The notes beneath the pieces were generated by a model. The model was not told the origin of the DNA and ran no database searches. It saw nothing but the letters and a program-made list of their open reading frames with translations. From contig CM067343.1 in NCBI GenBank assembly GCA_034190875.2, forward strand, positions 13,263,742 to 13,327,741: 64,000 nucleotides of DNA, in the 5' to 3' direction. Position numbers and translations under genes: made by a program. This document shows positions 27,427 through 41,289 of this stretch, piece after piece. Origin of the DNA: Urechis unicinctus. Lineage: Eukaryota > Annelida > Polychaeta > Xenopneusta > Urechidae. How positions within the stretch are numbered: position 1 is the stretch's first letter; every line of letters begins with the position of its first letter.

Positions 27427-28320
27427 TGTACTTAAAGGTAACTGAATTAGTCATTAGGTAAATTATGAATGGCTGAAAATTCGAATAAAATTTTGTTTCC
27501 TTTGATATTTACCATTACCCCTGATGCAAGCTACTTCGTCTGTGGAATATACACGAAGCCATTAGCTGAGAAATGCCAATCGGCATGCTGGGAAATCCTC
27601 TCTAGATATACAAATTATTGGCATATGCGATTTGTCCACTTCGTTGCCCAATGGTGGTCTTGCAGATGTGTGGTACAAGTGCAGAATACCAAGAATAAAG
27701 TACATTGGGATAAAAATAAATGGTTGTTTCTGACTCATATTTTCCGTGTCATATGTTGCATGTGTATTTCCAAATGGGAAGCTGTGGGCTTATTTTACCC
27801 ATTTATTGTCATATTTTTTCATTATACAACAGACAAGAACACTCATAATGTAAACAATCTATTTACTCTTTGAAATCTTCCGCTGGGAAATGATGTTTTT
27901 AACATCCAGGAATATTCTATAAATTGAAATCGACAAATATTTTTTTCTGCACTCGTAGAAGATTTGTCTTTAAGGCATTTAAACGTTTTGGAAATAATTC
28001 AGCAGTTTGTAATACGGAAAGCTCCAGGTTGGTCATTTTCTGTACTAATACGAATATTGGTGTATTCATTCAGGAACACATCACTATATAGTGATTATTT
28101 GATCAGAACAACAAATAGAAAAATCTTCAAACAAAATAAAAATATTGCTCTATTTTATTCATCAAGTGCGTTTTTCCAGCAATATCAATTACAAGACAAA
28201 CGTCAAAGAATTTACATGGCAGTATGCGGGGATGTTGCATGTTTTGTTATGTTTGAAATAATAATAGGTTACAAAAGATTCTGATAAAACACCCAAACTT
28301 GAAACAGCTAATGCCTCAAC
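27427..28320. other. Single-copy stretch with the window's longest open frame
   Basis: Two same-strand open frames, 27,469-27,873 (134 codons) and 27,964-28,284 (106 codons), lie 90 bases apart in a stretch with no clear second copy. The first product is rich in Trp, Cys, Phe and His, with no domain, repeat or clear signal peptide that I recognise. The second is basic and hydrophobic, also without a recognisable motif. Assuming about 36% GC, I expect roughly one open run this long by chance in 64 kb on both strands, so coding is possible but unsupported. Confidence 0.3.
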
Positions 28321-28349
28321 CACCTCTTACATGGCTCTAGTTATATCTG

Positions 28350-28566
<217 letters not shown>

Positions 28567-29356
28567 AAGTTAAGATAATTTTGAACAGCAAATCTAAGTG
28601 TTCGGAAGGTCCGACCTATCTCTGATTTAACTGTGGTACCCATATAATGCTGTATTTGAACAGCATGGCACCGTCGTTGAAAGCCTATTTATATAAAGCA
28701 GCATGTCATGCTTTGTCAAATAAGGCTACTCTAGATCGTTCAGGTTCATAACAGTATGGTGGATAAATTTATGATTTCCTGCCATAATACATATCTTAGC
28801 ATTACATAGGCTTCAACCTATTGTGTTTTGACCTCGCAAGTCAGCGAGACATTAGACACGAGAATCACTTAGGTACCTTTAACATAAATATATACTGACA
28901 CAAATAAACAATGGTCCATTAATTGATGTACTGATGAGGAAGGTGAATGAACGAGGCGGTCGTTTTGGCAATCAAGAGTAACTACGGTCATACTATTACT
29001 TTTGAAAATCAATATATAATCATCGATCTGTTTGCTCAATTTGATACAGGGTAGATTTTATGGCAATAAACTTGATCAATTTATGGCGTTATCTTTTCAT
29101 TGGTTCTAGTTTAAAGTGAAACATCGCACTCATTTATCATGTATTTATAGATAATTGTCATGTTTACATATTGCAAGCGCTATCCTGCATCAATTATCCA
29201 AAATACCATCAATAATCCTAAAGTCGAAAAATAATGTATGATCGTTGTTATTTCTCAGCTAAGCGAACAATTTTACCGTGTGACTTATAATGATTACCAA
29301 TGATTTAGCCATCCAATATCTTATTATGAAGGGTAGCAAGGAGAAAATGTAACTTC
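28567..29356 (+). repeat. Block h, second copy, second half
   Basis: 28,720-29,356 matches 5,960-6,660 directly at about 85% (landmarks GATCGTTCAGG, ACAATGGTCCATTAATTGAT, TGAAGGGTAGCAAGG). 28,567-28,720 is not matched. Confidence 0.8.
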
Positions 29357-29953
29357 TGCCCTGCCACTGGTCATCCTCAAATTGTTACTTATTAGGTACA
29401 TTAAACCTTTGTTTCTTAGAATACATATCAAGCTGATGTTTAGTTGAACGTATCTTGGTTGATAAACAATTCCATGGATTGATTGGACAAGTTAAATTCT
29501 TAGTTTGAAGATTTCTTGAATTGTCCCTGGTGCTTAGATGACAAAACTACTGTGCGCATTACCGTCAGATTCGCCGTGCATCTCACACAAAAACAAAAAT
29601 AATCATGAGCAGTTTTATCTAAACGTTTATCACAAAGTGTCCGTTAGAAGGTCGTATTAACCTAATAGTAGATATCCATTTTAAAAGCCATTTAATGCGT
29701 GTATATTAATAGTAAAATATCCAACTGACGAGACAAAATGGAAAATATCTTTCGCTTGAAAATGAAATTGTTGTTATTTATTCCAACCGCGGACTAAATG
29801 CTTAATGCTTGCCATTGAACTGTTTTTATAGTCCCTTTGTGAAAATTAACCCCATTTCATTTGCCCAAAGTCTCACTTATTTCGCGTCAAGAGAGAGGTA
29901 TCGATCATCTTCACGGGAGTTGGGCGTGCTTTGAATTAGTGGAAATAGCTTGT
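29357..29953. other. ~600-base segment absent from the first copy
   Basis: In the first unit GAAGGGTAGCAAGG and its tail run directly into TGCCCAGTTATC (about 6,662). Here about 600 bases lie between the same two sequences. TGTA occurs at both edges and could be a target-site duplication or chance. I see no terminal inverted repeats, poly-A tail or coding frame, and no other copy in the window. Confidence 0.55.
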
Positions 29954-30961
29954 ATGCCCAGTTATCAGTCGTAACAAGAAAGTCTAACACAAAAGTAGTT
30001 GTAACCTACATAGCATCTACAAGGGGTACGCTTCATTCTTCTTCTAGGGCTCACATATTAGTGGATATGGATTGCATTCGTGATTTCGATGCTGTCACCT
30101 GTTTATGCTTCAGATAAGTAACCTCTGTTATACATATATAGACGTGTTTCGAGCATAGATTTTCAATAGTGTGTATTTAGAAAACAATGTACCTATTGCG
30201 TCGACACATGCACAAAGATTTATGGATCCACCTAGGTGTTGCTTGCCTGATTGGTCCAAGCATAAATGAATCCGCATATACACCATGGTGTAAACCACAT
30301 TAAACGGATTATCTCTCATCTAAGTAACCGAAAGCTCTTGACAAATGGGCAGCAGTACGTGGATAAATTGGGCACCGCATTTATGCCTGCAAATAGATGA
30401 CACAAGTTTAGGAAGAAATACGCTCGTGTGCTCAAATGGTTTAACTGATATGGTAATCTCCAACAATGTGGGTACTATGCTCGGCGTCCTGGTTGATTTT
30501 TTATTTCACGAGAACGACATGTTTCTTACGTTGGTTGTATACTACGCTACACTCAGCCTTCTACCTATACTGTATGAACATTCTAGCCAGGAGGAAACCT
30601 CAAGGACGCTCCGTTTGTACCTGCATTTTCGCCGCGCTGCGAATGCAGACGTATGATTGCACGAACGAGGTTACAGAGAATGACCCTAAATTGTTCAACA
30701 GTGCGTATCTTTAGGAAAAATTATTCAAGCTTGTTTTATAACACTCACCAGCAATTACCGTAACAAAAAAATTACACATGACATCAGTGGTTAAGAAGTA
30801 ACATAGACTAAATATAGACTGTCTAATATAGCACCTAATTCTTATACGTGTAGTCGAGTCAGATTGTACTTTTCACCCAGTGTCCTTCGAGTCTTACAGT
30901 CGGTCATTTACTTACAGTCTTTATTATTGATGTAGATAGAGCAATATCGGTACAAATAAAA
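29954..30961 (+). repeat. Block i, second copy
   Basis: Direct match to 6,661-7,690. The frame at 30,345-30,656 overlaps a second frame at 30,466-30,714; neither is preserved in the other copy, and neither has a recognisable motif. Confidence 0.85.
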
Positions 30962-31735
30962 AAACCCTGGTATAAATAGATTTCTTTCTCATTGTAAAGT
31001 AACCCTTTTCAAAGACCTTGTCCATGAAGGGGCTATTGAGCGCTGTACGATTTTATAATCGATCTGTCCAAAGAGCAAATATCGGTGCACACTTGCAGTA
31101 TTGACCTCATTTACCGGTCCATTGAACCAACTGTTCTAACTTTGTCTCACAGACCAACAAAGTTTTTAATGACTTATCATATGAGCTTGTAAGTCCCCAA
31201 TGATTCATAGATAATGCGGTGTCGGAGCGAACAAAGGATATGCTACTCATTGCAAGCGAGGTTGGCACCTTCCATCTTTGTTGTAACTGACTTCAGGTAC
31301 TGTGTCGACATCAGAGAGGCAGACAGGGAAGGACTGAAAGATAGACCGACAGAGATACGTGGCAGGGGTGTTGTGGCAGCGACTACGATAGAGTGGTCTC
31401 TATTAAGAACAGCTTGTGAACGCCAGTTTGCGCAATATCTGCAGCTGACACTGGTCATGGATCCTGATTGGTAGTTTGGAACGTTTTGCGTCGTCACATC
31501 TCATTGTAATTGGTATATTGACCCGTCCAAAAGTTATTGTTCAAAATTATGTCGTAATTAAGGCCCTTTTAATCAAAGGGCTCACTCGGCCCTCCATCCG
31601 AACAAATATTGGAACGCGCCACCTGTGAGCAACGTGAGGCTTTCCCATAGCGTCTCTTAAACAACATGGAATTTTCCGGGTTCGGGGGTGTGGTTGCCCC
31701 GACCAATCAGAAGTCTCCACTTCGTTAACATACAC
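30962..31735 (+). repeat. Block j, second copy
   Basis: Direct match to 8,786-9,590. It forms the left flank of the recent tandem duplication; the fourth unit does not carry it, because the duplicated segment begins just to its right. Confidence 0.82.
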
Positions 31736-32690
31736 CAAACCTCGAGACGTTGGATCAACAGTCCCATGTGCTTTTGTTGAATTTATGATTACGCCAACTG
31801 ATGACGGGCGCGTGTGCCAAAAGAACAAAATGAGTGTGATCATAAGTTACTGAATATCCGCGTTCACTTTCTAATTTGTTATATTGCCTAAATGATAAGT
31901 GCCATTGATTCGACTGGTAAGAGAATTTAGAACTGAGAGGCTCTCTTACATCTGACAACCACTTCCGGTGTCACGATTTAGACATTACTATTTATGCATC
32001 AATTCATTACATCGCAGGCATGCAAATTCACCCAATATCGCAATTGGTAATTCTCCTCGTAATGCCAACAGTATTTCGATTTAGTCCTGATCGTCTGTTT
32101 ACCAGGATCTGATGCTTCAAAGAAGTTATCTATACATGACATCAGCAAGATTGCACTGAGCAACATAGGAAGATGACGAACGCTAAATTGCGTTATATTC
32201 ACCCTTTCTGGTGCCGTCGTTTTTATGGATGGTACTCCAGAGATATTGGATCAAGTCTTTTATTTCAGGTGCATATGATATTCGGTTGAAGAGCATCCAC
32301 GTCTTTCCAAACAACAATATAATGTTAGCGGTGTCTCGTAATACTAATGGCGCCTTACCAATCGTGGGCAAATCAAGTCTATTAGCGTTTTCCGTTGCAC
32401 AGCATGATATGGTTGGAGCTCTCATTTTGCGTTCCATATGATTAAAGGTCACGTGATGATTGGTAATGTGCTAGCCAAAAGTATCATTAGAACTGTGAGC
32501 TGTAATATGGACAGTTTACGGCATGGTCATACATATGATATGATCCTCTATTCTGAGGGACAAAGTAGTGCAAAACTGCATAAATCTTGCCATTGTTAGT
32601 ATTTGTGATGATTGTTATGATGTATTTTACCTCTAATTGATTAAATGCTGTGGCACAGAAAATACATTCCAGTATTGTATTCGATTTTTT

Positions 32691-33560
32691 AAAATGGTTT
32701 TTACCCAAATCACTTACGCTATCCATTACCTGTGAAAGGGTTTGGCCTTATATCGAGTCTCTGACACGCAATGGAAATTCGATACGTTTATTTATGAGGT
32801 TTCGACGATGGAAATTGTTCGCCTGTTTAATTGCGTGTATAAAACTAATCTCATATTACGGCCACATCCAATGTGATGCACAATAATTTATAAACTAGGC
32901 AAATATATATGATATTTTCATATCGAACTATCCTCAATATATTGCTGTTCTCGCAATGTCATATTCCAGTTCAATCCAGCTTTTCGAAGTCATTCTACAC
33001 TAGGGATAAGATTGTGATGGCTTCAAATAATAAGCGCAAATGACTTCAGATCGAAGCAGTAAGAATCAATATACCTATAGATGAGAAGTAGGGCAATCGA
33101 AACGTGGTCTGCTATCTATCCATTTTGCTGAGTATGTCCATTACGCTTTGATTGGCATATACGCTGCACCCACCCACGCCAGAGATTAAAATCGAATCGA
33201 TAATAAGATTCCATGCAATAGTTTTGCAGGACAGCTTGGTATCACAGATGCGCAACGGACATAATGCCCGCATCGATAGAAACACATGTAAACTATGTTA
33301 TTTACAAACGCAGCAAATGATCGAGCTTTGTGATAGTACTGGGAGGAAGATGTACAACATCCTGATACATTCTCATATATTTTCAGTTGGTCAAAGCTCT
33401 ACCTACGCACCGGTGACTGTTTCATTTCCAAGCGATGGAAAGTCGAACATCGATGCGCAATGTTCAATTCCGTAATCTTGCTAAAAAATATATGGAATGT
33501 ACATTCATATATCTAATTAACACTCACTGAAGGCGAAGGATACATTGAACCGTATCTGAT
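32691..33560 (+). repeat. Block b in copy 1
   Basis: Matches 11,740-12,450 directly, and 3,120-3,478 and 17,820-18,400 in reverse. Shared landmarks are ATAGATGAGAAGTAGGGCAA (33,081), GAGTATGTCCATTACGC (33,130) and ATCGATAGAAACACATGTAA (33,273). The recent partner is 47,390-48,200. The 107-codon frame at 33,152-33,475 and its 117-codon partner at 47,757-48,110 use the same sequence but start and drift differently, so they are not called genes. Confidence 0.82.
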
Positions 33561-33842
33561 CTTTCCTTATTCCTCGAAAATACTGGGATTGAATAGTGAC
33601 CCGCTGCTAATAATAATGTCAGATTAAGTACAAGTTCAGGATATATTGAGAGGCACGGTATAGACTAAATGTAAGAAATCAATGTCATCCTTCATGCCCT
33701 CAACGCTTGATAACACAGTGTGCTGTGTTTGTAATCACATCAAAAACCACTGCAGCAAAATGGGATGGCATGGCTACATCTGTTAACGTATAGTAGCTAT
33801 ATACCCAAATTTTTGTAGCTGCTGTGATTCCGATACAATGTG

Positions 33843-33866
33843 CTCATTCATTCATTCATTCATTTA
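33843..33866 (+). repeat. Short (ATTC)n run
   Basis: About five ATTC units. The recent partner (near 48,495) has only an interrupted two to three units, so the run has changed length since the duplication. Confidence 0.9.
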
Positions 33867-35589
33867 ATGTAACACACGTAATCCACATGAGCTGTTGACG
33901 CTCGTCCGATTTCCTCCATGGGGGAAAGGCTAAAATATTGAAATATGATATTATTATAAGCCAATCTGCTTAAGGTATGCATGTGTGTTTCCAGATGCTT
34001 ATTTTACATAATGACAAGGAATATATTATCAACAACAACAAAATAACCTTTCATTCAATGCTCGAATGTATTATCTATTTTAAAAGCCAAATGTGCTATG
34101 TTGCTATAAGATTAGAATGTTTTCCAGGGTAATGTATTTCTATTGGATTCAATATGTTACCTATAGCAATAATCTAATAAGCGTAAATGGCGTAGGTGTA
34201 CAGAGGTTTCTAATTAAATTATCTATGGACTGGGTATACGCATATCTTTAATGCGACATAACCTCATTGATTAATTAGAAAAACAGCTTAACACCCAGAC
34301 GTTGAACACATTGATTCACATAAGAGGAACAATAGACAATATTGGCACAAGGGATGATACATCACCGAAAAGTGGCAGCATCTCTGCACCATTGAAAAGA
34401 CCTTCAAAAATACCAAATTAAACAAGAAGTTGTGGTCGATATTTGCACCAATAATGAAATCCATAATAGATGAATATATTAAAGGTGGGGTATCACCATC
34501 TATACATAGAAACTACTGGCTGTACAGATAAATATTAACCGAAGAACATCTTGTAAGTACATTTCACTTTCTAAATGAACATCGTTTTTATCAACTTACC
34601 ACATTTCTACTTTTGAAATAATATATTCCTCTCCCGCTTACTTTCCCCGTGTTAACTGACTCACTGTCTTGTGCCAGACAAACATAAATTATCTCAAACA
34701 ACCAACAAATCATGATACTGTTCATTTAAATGTGAAATTATATTATGGAGGCAGTATATTCTGTAGCATTTAGTATACGGTAAATCACGGCCCATCAAAC
34801 ATTAACAATTACTTATTGGGGAAAAAGTCAATTTCTTATCATCTTACCACATAAGATTGTGACACAATGTTTCATAATATGATAATTCACAGTTATTATG
34901 TGACAGGAGTAATGTGCGTCATTACTCTCGGTTTAATTGAATGTTATCGAACCAAAAGTCAAATTTCCGCCATATTTCCAGTGCATCAACGTCAGTTGCA
35001 GTGGTGGATAATTATTCAACGCTGACGTCCTTAGCATTAAGTGATTATCTAGTCATGGATGATTACGATGAGATAATCTCTTCACTGGGGGTAAGGGTTG
35101 TTTAATAAGATCATTTGTTATATATGAGATATAAAGGGGAGGCTTCTTGCACAAATTGCCATTGTCAGACGAACAATGTATACGGGTATAGGCAATGAGC
35201 TGGATACTTGTGGAATCTCTCTCTAAGCCACTTGACAATGACATTAAAATCGCTCATTTGTCGCTTACTATATGAACATCAAAAGTGAAATAGCACAGCG
35301 TTCCCTATTCCTCCTGAACCAGTAGTCATGCTTGTCAATGGTTCGTGCAAGCCATTCACTTGCGTTAGTCTTACGGCAAGCTATGGCCGATCAGCCGGAA
35401 TCATTGCCATGTATTACCATAGTTATGCACTATTATGCTATGCCAATGCTGCTAGATTGGGTAATATATTGCAGCCAACGCATCCATACCACGATCAATG
35501 AACGTAGATGCGTAGTAACAAATATAAGAAGTGTTATGTCAGGGTGTAAAACATTTGTCCGAAACGAAATATTACCATCCTTAAATTTT

Positions 35590-36215
35590 AGATGTACATC
35601 ACGCACGTCAAATGTAATACGAACAAGATTCCCTTGGATGAACTGACATCGATGCTATACTCTGCAGCTTATTGATTCAATTAGATATATGTAGCTGCTA
35701 AAGAGGTTTAAATCATCGAAATGTTATCTGCATCACACAAGAGTACAACAAATGTGTGACAAATTTGATGTCTGTCTTAGTCGTTCATAAACACTCAAAA
35801 AGGGAATAGGACATAGTAGAGCACCCTGCTTCTTTCAGTTTATCCAGCTAAAGCTACCAGAAACTTCATGATCCCAGCCACTGCTGCGTATATAAATTCA
35901 GCCTAATTTCACCTTGTTGGCATTAAAAAACGTGAGCAATATATTGTGATAAACGCGATCGAAAAGCTTACATGTATTTAACAACAAACTACCACATCTG
36001 TTTCTTCAGCCTAAACTCTGTCCGTTTCGCAATTGCCCACTTGAAATGTTGTTGTGGAGCATGACAATTAGCATTGTCGTCACCATCAAGATCAAAGATG
36101 CCTTCAAGGGCATAGGTTAAAGGCAAAATATACGGCACTAGGCTGAATAATTAGGGTAGGATTACAGCTGACACATGGGGTCGGGTTACAGCAAGGATAC
36201 TGTAATCAACCACCG
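35590..36215 (+). repeat. Internal inverted repeat, left arm (copy 1)
   Basis: Pairs with the reverse complement of 41,290-41,865 at about 70-75% by eye. Landmarks are CACGCACGTCAAAT (35,599), ACTATACTCTGCAGCT-like (35,653), GAGCACCCTGCT (35,819), GTGATAAACGCGATCGAAA (35,946) and TGCCTTCAAGG (36,100). The recent copy has the same pair at about 50,249-50,875 and 56,180-56,755. Confidence 0.85.
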
Positions 36216-39200
36216 GGTGCATCTGACTAATATCATTGTCAAATCGTTGGGGCTATTTAGAGCTATTTTCCTCAAAGGTTAACTCAGCGTTATCCATTTA
36301 TATAAAGTGCTTCCTCGATTGGTTTGTAAGTAGAGACACGAATGGAGGTCTGCTATGAAGGTCCACCCCTGAAAAATCGCAGTGGGTATTTCCATGACAT
36401 AAATCATTCCATAATGTCTTATAGCTGCGCATGTATATGCGCAAAACGGGTAGAGATCACGCACAAAAAGAGGACGTATACATGATGAATCGATTAGTTA
36501 TTTACATAACCACAACATAATTTGAATGGTCACACAAATATAATGAGGCTTTCATTAGTTTTGCTTTTATTCAGTATTACTTTGATATATCTATGGTCTT
36601 TTTGCTGTCGATCCCGGCTGTTTAAATTTGCATAAATTGCATGGCTTGCGATGATCTAATTAAACTGCAGCTTTTGAGCATCAGGCTGCAGCAGGCAACA
36701 AAAGTCATCTGTGTGTAACCATGGGATTACCGATGAAAGGAGCCGCTTCGTTTGAGCGCTGTCTTCATACAGTCTCTGACACGATATACATGCTCAGATG
36801 ATGAAGCCAATACGAGGGTCACCAGATTATGAGCGTATTTTAGTAAGATTATCTGGTACGGGAGCTGCTAGAAAGGACTTGCAGCAATCCAATTAGCCTC
36901 AATAACCTTTGGGGAATGTGTGTAATATTGTTATTGATTAGCGGCCAATCAATATAGCCACACGTTAACGGTCATTTATCAGGTCAGTTAACTAGCCTAG
37001 AACATGCATAATTTGAGAAGTGTACATCACCAGACGACTGAATTTATGTTACACGGAAGTTGTCGGTACGGTATGAGAAGGGATTAGAAGGCAAGTTACA
37101 AAGCTTGTTACATGTATGTCTAAATTAAGCTACAACAAATATTACAGAAAGCCGTTTCAGGAACCAATTTATTGTGTTTGCTCGTATACGTTTTCAGGTA
37201 TTTATTCAGCATTATACGTCACTAATTAAATATCATAGTTTTTTCTTATTAATAAGACATCTAAGAACCTGGCAGTTCTTCTTTTTTAACCACCATCAGT
37301 ATACAGTTTCAGGCGGTACATACAAACAACGCGTACAACGTGTTTGGAGTTGTGCATAATGTTTGGGCATTTGTCCCCCAGAAGTTACTAATAAAGCTTT
37401 TTTTCACAGTATTGTGTTGGCACCGAAAGAAAAGCTTCAAGCATACAGGCTACCAGTTTTCTGCTAAATAATGCAATACCTTAATCATCTGCTACAACTG
37501 TTCATATGCAATATAACGTCACTGCTGATTTGTATAATCACCACCTATAACAGTGCATAGTCCCATACAATGTCTTGCTCTCGATATATCGATCAGTTTG
37601 GGGAGCAAGTATGCAGCTTCTAACGATATGTGATGGTTAGGCTGCCGCCAGTTATCTACAATGTGGAATAAACTAAATGTATATGATCCCGATCAATTAA
37701 TGTCACCAATGCAGCTAGCACATCTAGAGGATGTTCCCGTTGTAACCATATACTCATGTCAAATCATTTATTGTACACGCTTGGATTTACATGTACCCAC
37801 GACAACATAAATAGCAAATGTTCCAGTAGGTACATGCGGCCATTGATTACGTAGCCGCTTTGGCGTGAAATAAACGAACACATATTACGGAAACGTCCCC
37901 TAGTCTCGCGGGCAGCGTCATGATAAATCGAGCAACTACATCCCCCATACTTAGTGCAGTCATTCTGGTATACACCGTTAACCTAATTCAGGACATTGTC
38001 AACCAATTGCCATCTACGCTTATTAGATTCCGACTCCCTTCGCCGCTCCTTGCCTAATTTAACAAAATAGTTGTAACTCAAGCAAAACAAATTAATGCAT
38101 TAGCCTTTAAACAGTTAAATAGTATATTTCTCTTGGTTTGATATCATATATAGCAAGCGAGAACGTTATGAATAAAAAAGTGAAGCAATAAGAATACATT
38201 ATCATTGAACCAAACAACGAACCAATACTCATGACATTAAACTATTTTTGCGGAACCATATGATATCAGGGCATTCCGTACTGTAAAATAACTTTCCAGT
38301 GACTTTGAATAGCAAACGTATCAATCCAAAGTAGTCCTATATGCTTCATAGCTTGATGTTATACTTTTTTCTGCTACATATCGGTTGCTAGAAGCGAATA
38401 TGCTATTGTTTGCCTGTGTAAATCAATGCACATTGTATTGGTAGTTCATTCATTTCAAATCTTCAATTTGTAACCACAATATCTACCAGAGTTCTTGCTT
38501 AGTCGTCTCGTACGATGCAATGTAAGCGTACGTTTAGGTAACTAGCGAGATCGCTCGACTTTACTTGAAGACAACCGAAACCCTGACTCCGGTGCATTCT
38601 TGGTGCATTGGACAGACATCCAATTCCGTGATATACCATAAATTAACTTGTTCGACTTGATGTTCGCGTGGTGGTACACGATGTGAATAAAGTGCATGTA
38701 AATGCCTGTTAGTGATTTCTTCCTAGTACAAAATATACTTAAAGCGGAGGTTTTCATATCACTCAATGATTTGGGCTGCTTTAAACGTGTGCTAATTATC
38801 CAGTTATTTATTTGTCTGCGAGCTTTATTTAATCGATGCTTCGATGATATACAATGCATATACTTAGAGAAACAATAATATAAACGTTTGATGTGTCACA
38901 TTCTTTGCGTACAATAAATCAAATACGATTTGTAATTATGGTTCGGACTGTACACTTACTTTTCAATTTATCGAATGCATATTCGTGAGCCGGCAACATT
39001 TTGACTGTGATCATTCCATTTCAACACTCAAATATTTCACACAGACTATCATTCCGAACATAAATATCTACATTGTACTTACAATTAATACAAAAGTAGT
39101 ATATTTAAGTAAACTCAAAAGTCGCATTCATAAGTACAACACGCGGGGGCGAGTTGTAATGATTTTGATTTGTTCTCCTCATTATGGGCATAGTAACATT

Positions 39201-41289
39201 GATATATCCCGAGATATGATTTAAAAGAGGTAAATATTTAGCTTTACATGCGCTTGAACTCCTTATATTGTCACTTCGTGGATTTGACGAAGATATTCGT
39301 TTACATCATGATAGCAGTTTTATCGCCAAGAGGATGACCCGAATTTTCCTCTCGGCTCGCCAATGAGCATGGCTTGTGACATTCACCCTCGCTGTATCTG
39401 TGATGTCATCTACTCAGATGTTCAATTATAATACATATAGTGTCTATACTAAGCTATGGGCGTCTCATAGGTGACCCTACATTTAATTTATCTTTCGTTC
39501 GTCGCACGCGACTGAGACACAATCGGCGATAGAGGTGGCATATATACTATTGGACTTGTGGATGCGTCCGTTTGGTAATATGTTAATGTGAAGTGCATTA
39601 ATAGGAACTTCAGTTTTGATCTGTGGAATTTGAAGAAGTTTATCAGACGTTGACTTTTCTATCACTAGCAGCAACTAAGAGCGCACAACAAAAGGTTTAC
39701 CCTCCCTTATGAGTGACGTTCACTGAGCAATTACGATCCGTCAATATGCAAATTGCGAATAGCAAGCCATGCGATTGCTGATTGTAATCGAGGGTTCTGC
39801 AGTTAAAGCATTTGCTTCAGCTATTGTGAAACATGACTTAAACCGCTAACAACCCCAAATGGTGACGAATTTTCAGAAGAGTGTCGTTTGTACAATCAGA
39901 CACAATGACACAAATAATCCGAGAAACAAAGCTTTTGTTTTGGAAATCGTCTTCCGAGGATGCTACGTTAGATGCATGCATATTTTCATCCGGGACCTTG
40001 GTGTGCAGTATTCAATATTCTGAACAGCTTTGCGTCCCAGGGGCCAAGAGATTTTGACTAAAGCGTTTCGCACTGGCATTGGTAACTAGTGTGTGAGTGC
40101 TTCTTATCAATGTTTGGCATTCCACAATTTTTATATTTTTTTCTTTTAGCTTTCATCGTCTAGTATCGTATTACCGTATTTCTTCTGAGAGTCATCATTA
40201 ATTGAATTTTTAAGCAAATATATCACACGATAAAAATGATTTAAAAGATATGATATACTACTGTGCTGTTTCTCGTTTATAGCTGATTTGAGTAGAGACG
40301 TATAGGTCACGAGTTTAGTCTTGCAATGATCTAAATGGCGGCATAGTACGAGCATTGTTTGCCTGGCGTGTGCATAATTGTCATCCAAAACCAATGGACT
40401 GATTGCCATGGAATTAAAATGTGATAAGTTTGATTGTTCTACCACACGTGGGCTTGATATAATCCTCTACAACGCTTATTACAAATATATTATTATGAAT
40501 CACTCTTATCACGCGGCTATTTGCCTTCCATCGGTAATATGAATAAACTATTTCCTTACAAGGTTATTGCAGCTCACTGTATTGCAGAAACTAATGCAAT
40601 GGATAATGATTATCAAATTATGTTAGCCTTTACGGAATTCAAGCCTCAAGAAACCTGTCCAGCACCAGATGAATACTAAATACACATAACACCTCGCTGT
40701 TTTTTACGTACAGTTATAACTAAAGTTATCTGAATCTACCACAAATTTATTGAGAATGCTTCAATTGGTATGATTTTGAATTTGTTACCCAAGGATATAA
40801 AACATATAATAAAGAACACACTAGGGGCTTCAAATAAATGTTATGCATTGTGAAATGAGCACACGTGTACTCCCCTCAATAGTTTACCAATCCAATGTTC
40901 CCTTCTTATAGCTGCTCGGCTCTCCAAACCAACTTACTGCAGTTACGAGAGTGAGCTACATCTTGTATTATCTATTTCTATAATCTTGCAGTATCAAACC
41001 GGCAACTTCGTGTAACATACATGCAGTTTATAAACTGGCATTCGAGGAAACAATTGATATTTACGAACAATGCTGAGTTAACTTTTGAGCGAATAGCAGA
41101 TCGTTCGGCGTTGTCTAAGTTGAAAAATAGCTGTAAATATCTCCAACTATTTGATAAGGATATTTGGCTGGCTTACTCGACGTATGCCGGCTGTTTATTG
41201 CAGGATGCCTGCCGTTACGCCGCCCCTAATATCAGCTGTAATCTTACCCTCATTCCTCTCACAGTGATTCGCCTCCCTGCCGCCAAATC

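Larger units (their letters stand above)
33561..39090 (+). repeat. Block c in copy 1
   Basis: Reverse-complement partner of 1-3,120, recent partner of 48,200-53,950, and partly matched by 13,080-13,370 in the palindrome (which pairs with about 37,270-37,500). It contains the short (CATT) run at 33,843-33,866 and many frames of 60-105 codons. In the frame at 35,332-35,646 the four differing codons (some with two base changes) all change the residue, and an 8-base insertion shifts the frame, compared with 49,982-50,242. Confidence 0.82.

Noticed and set aside
32183-32452. An 89-codon minus-strand frame present at full length in both recent copies (partner 46,886-47,155)
   Set aside because: About 15 of 89 residues differ for roughly 20 base changes, close to what random substitution gives. 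It survives because the duplication is young.
34350-34531. A 57-codon stop-free stretch with a protein-like composition in block c
   Set aside because: It has no start codon at its beginning, and copy 2 carries an in-frame TGA at about 49,130. No family is recognised.
35332-35646. A 104-codon frame shared by both recent copies (partner 49,982-50,242)
   Set aside because: All four differing codons change the residue, and an 8-base insertion shifts the frame in copy 2.
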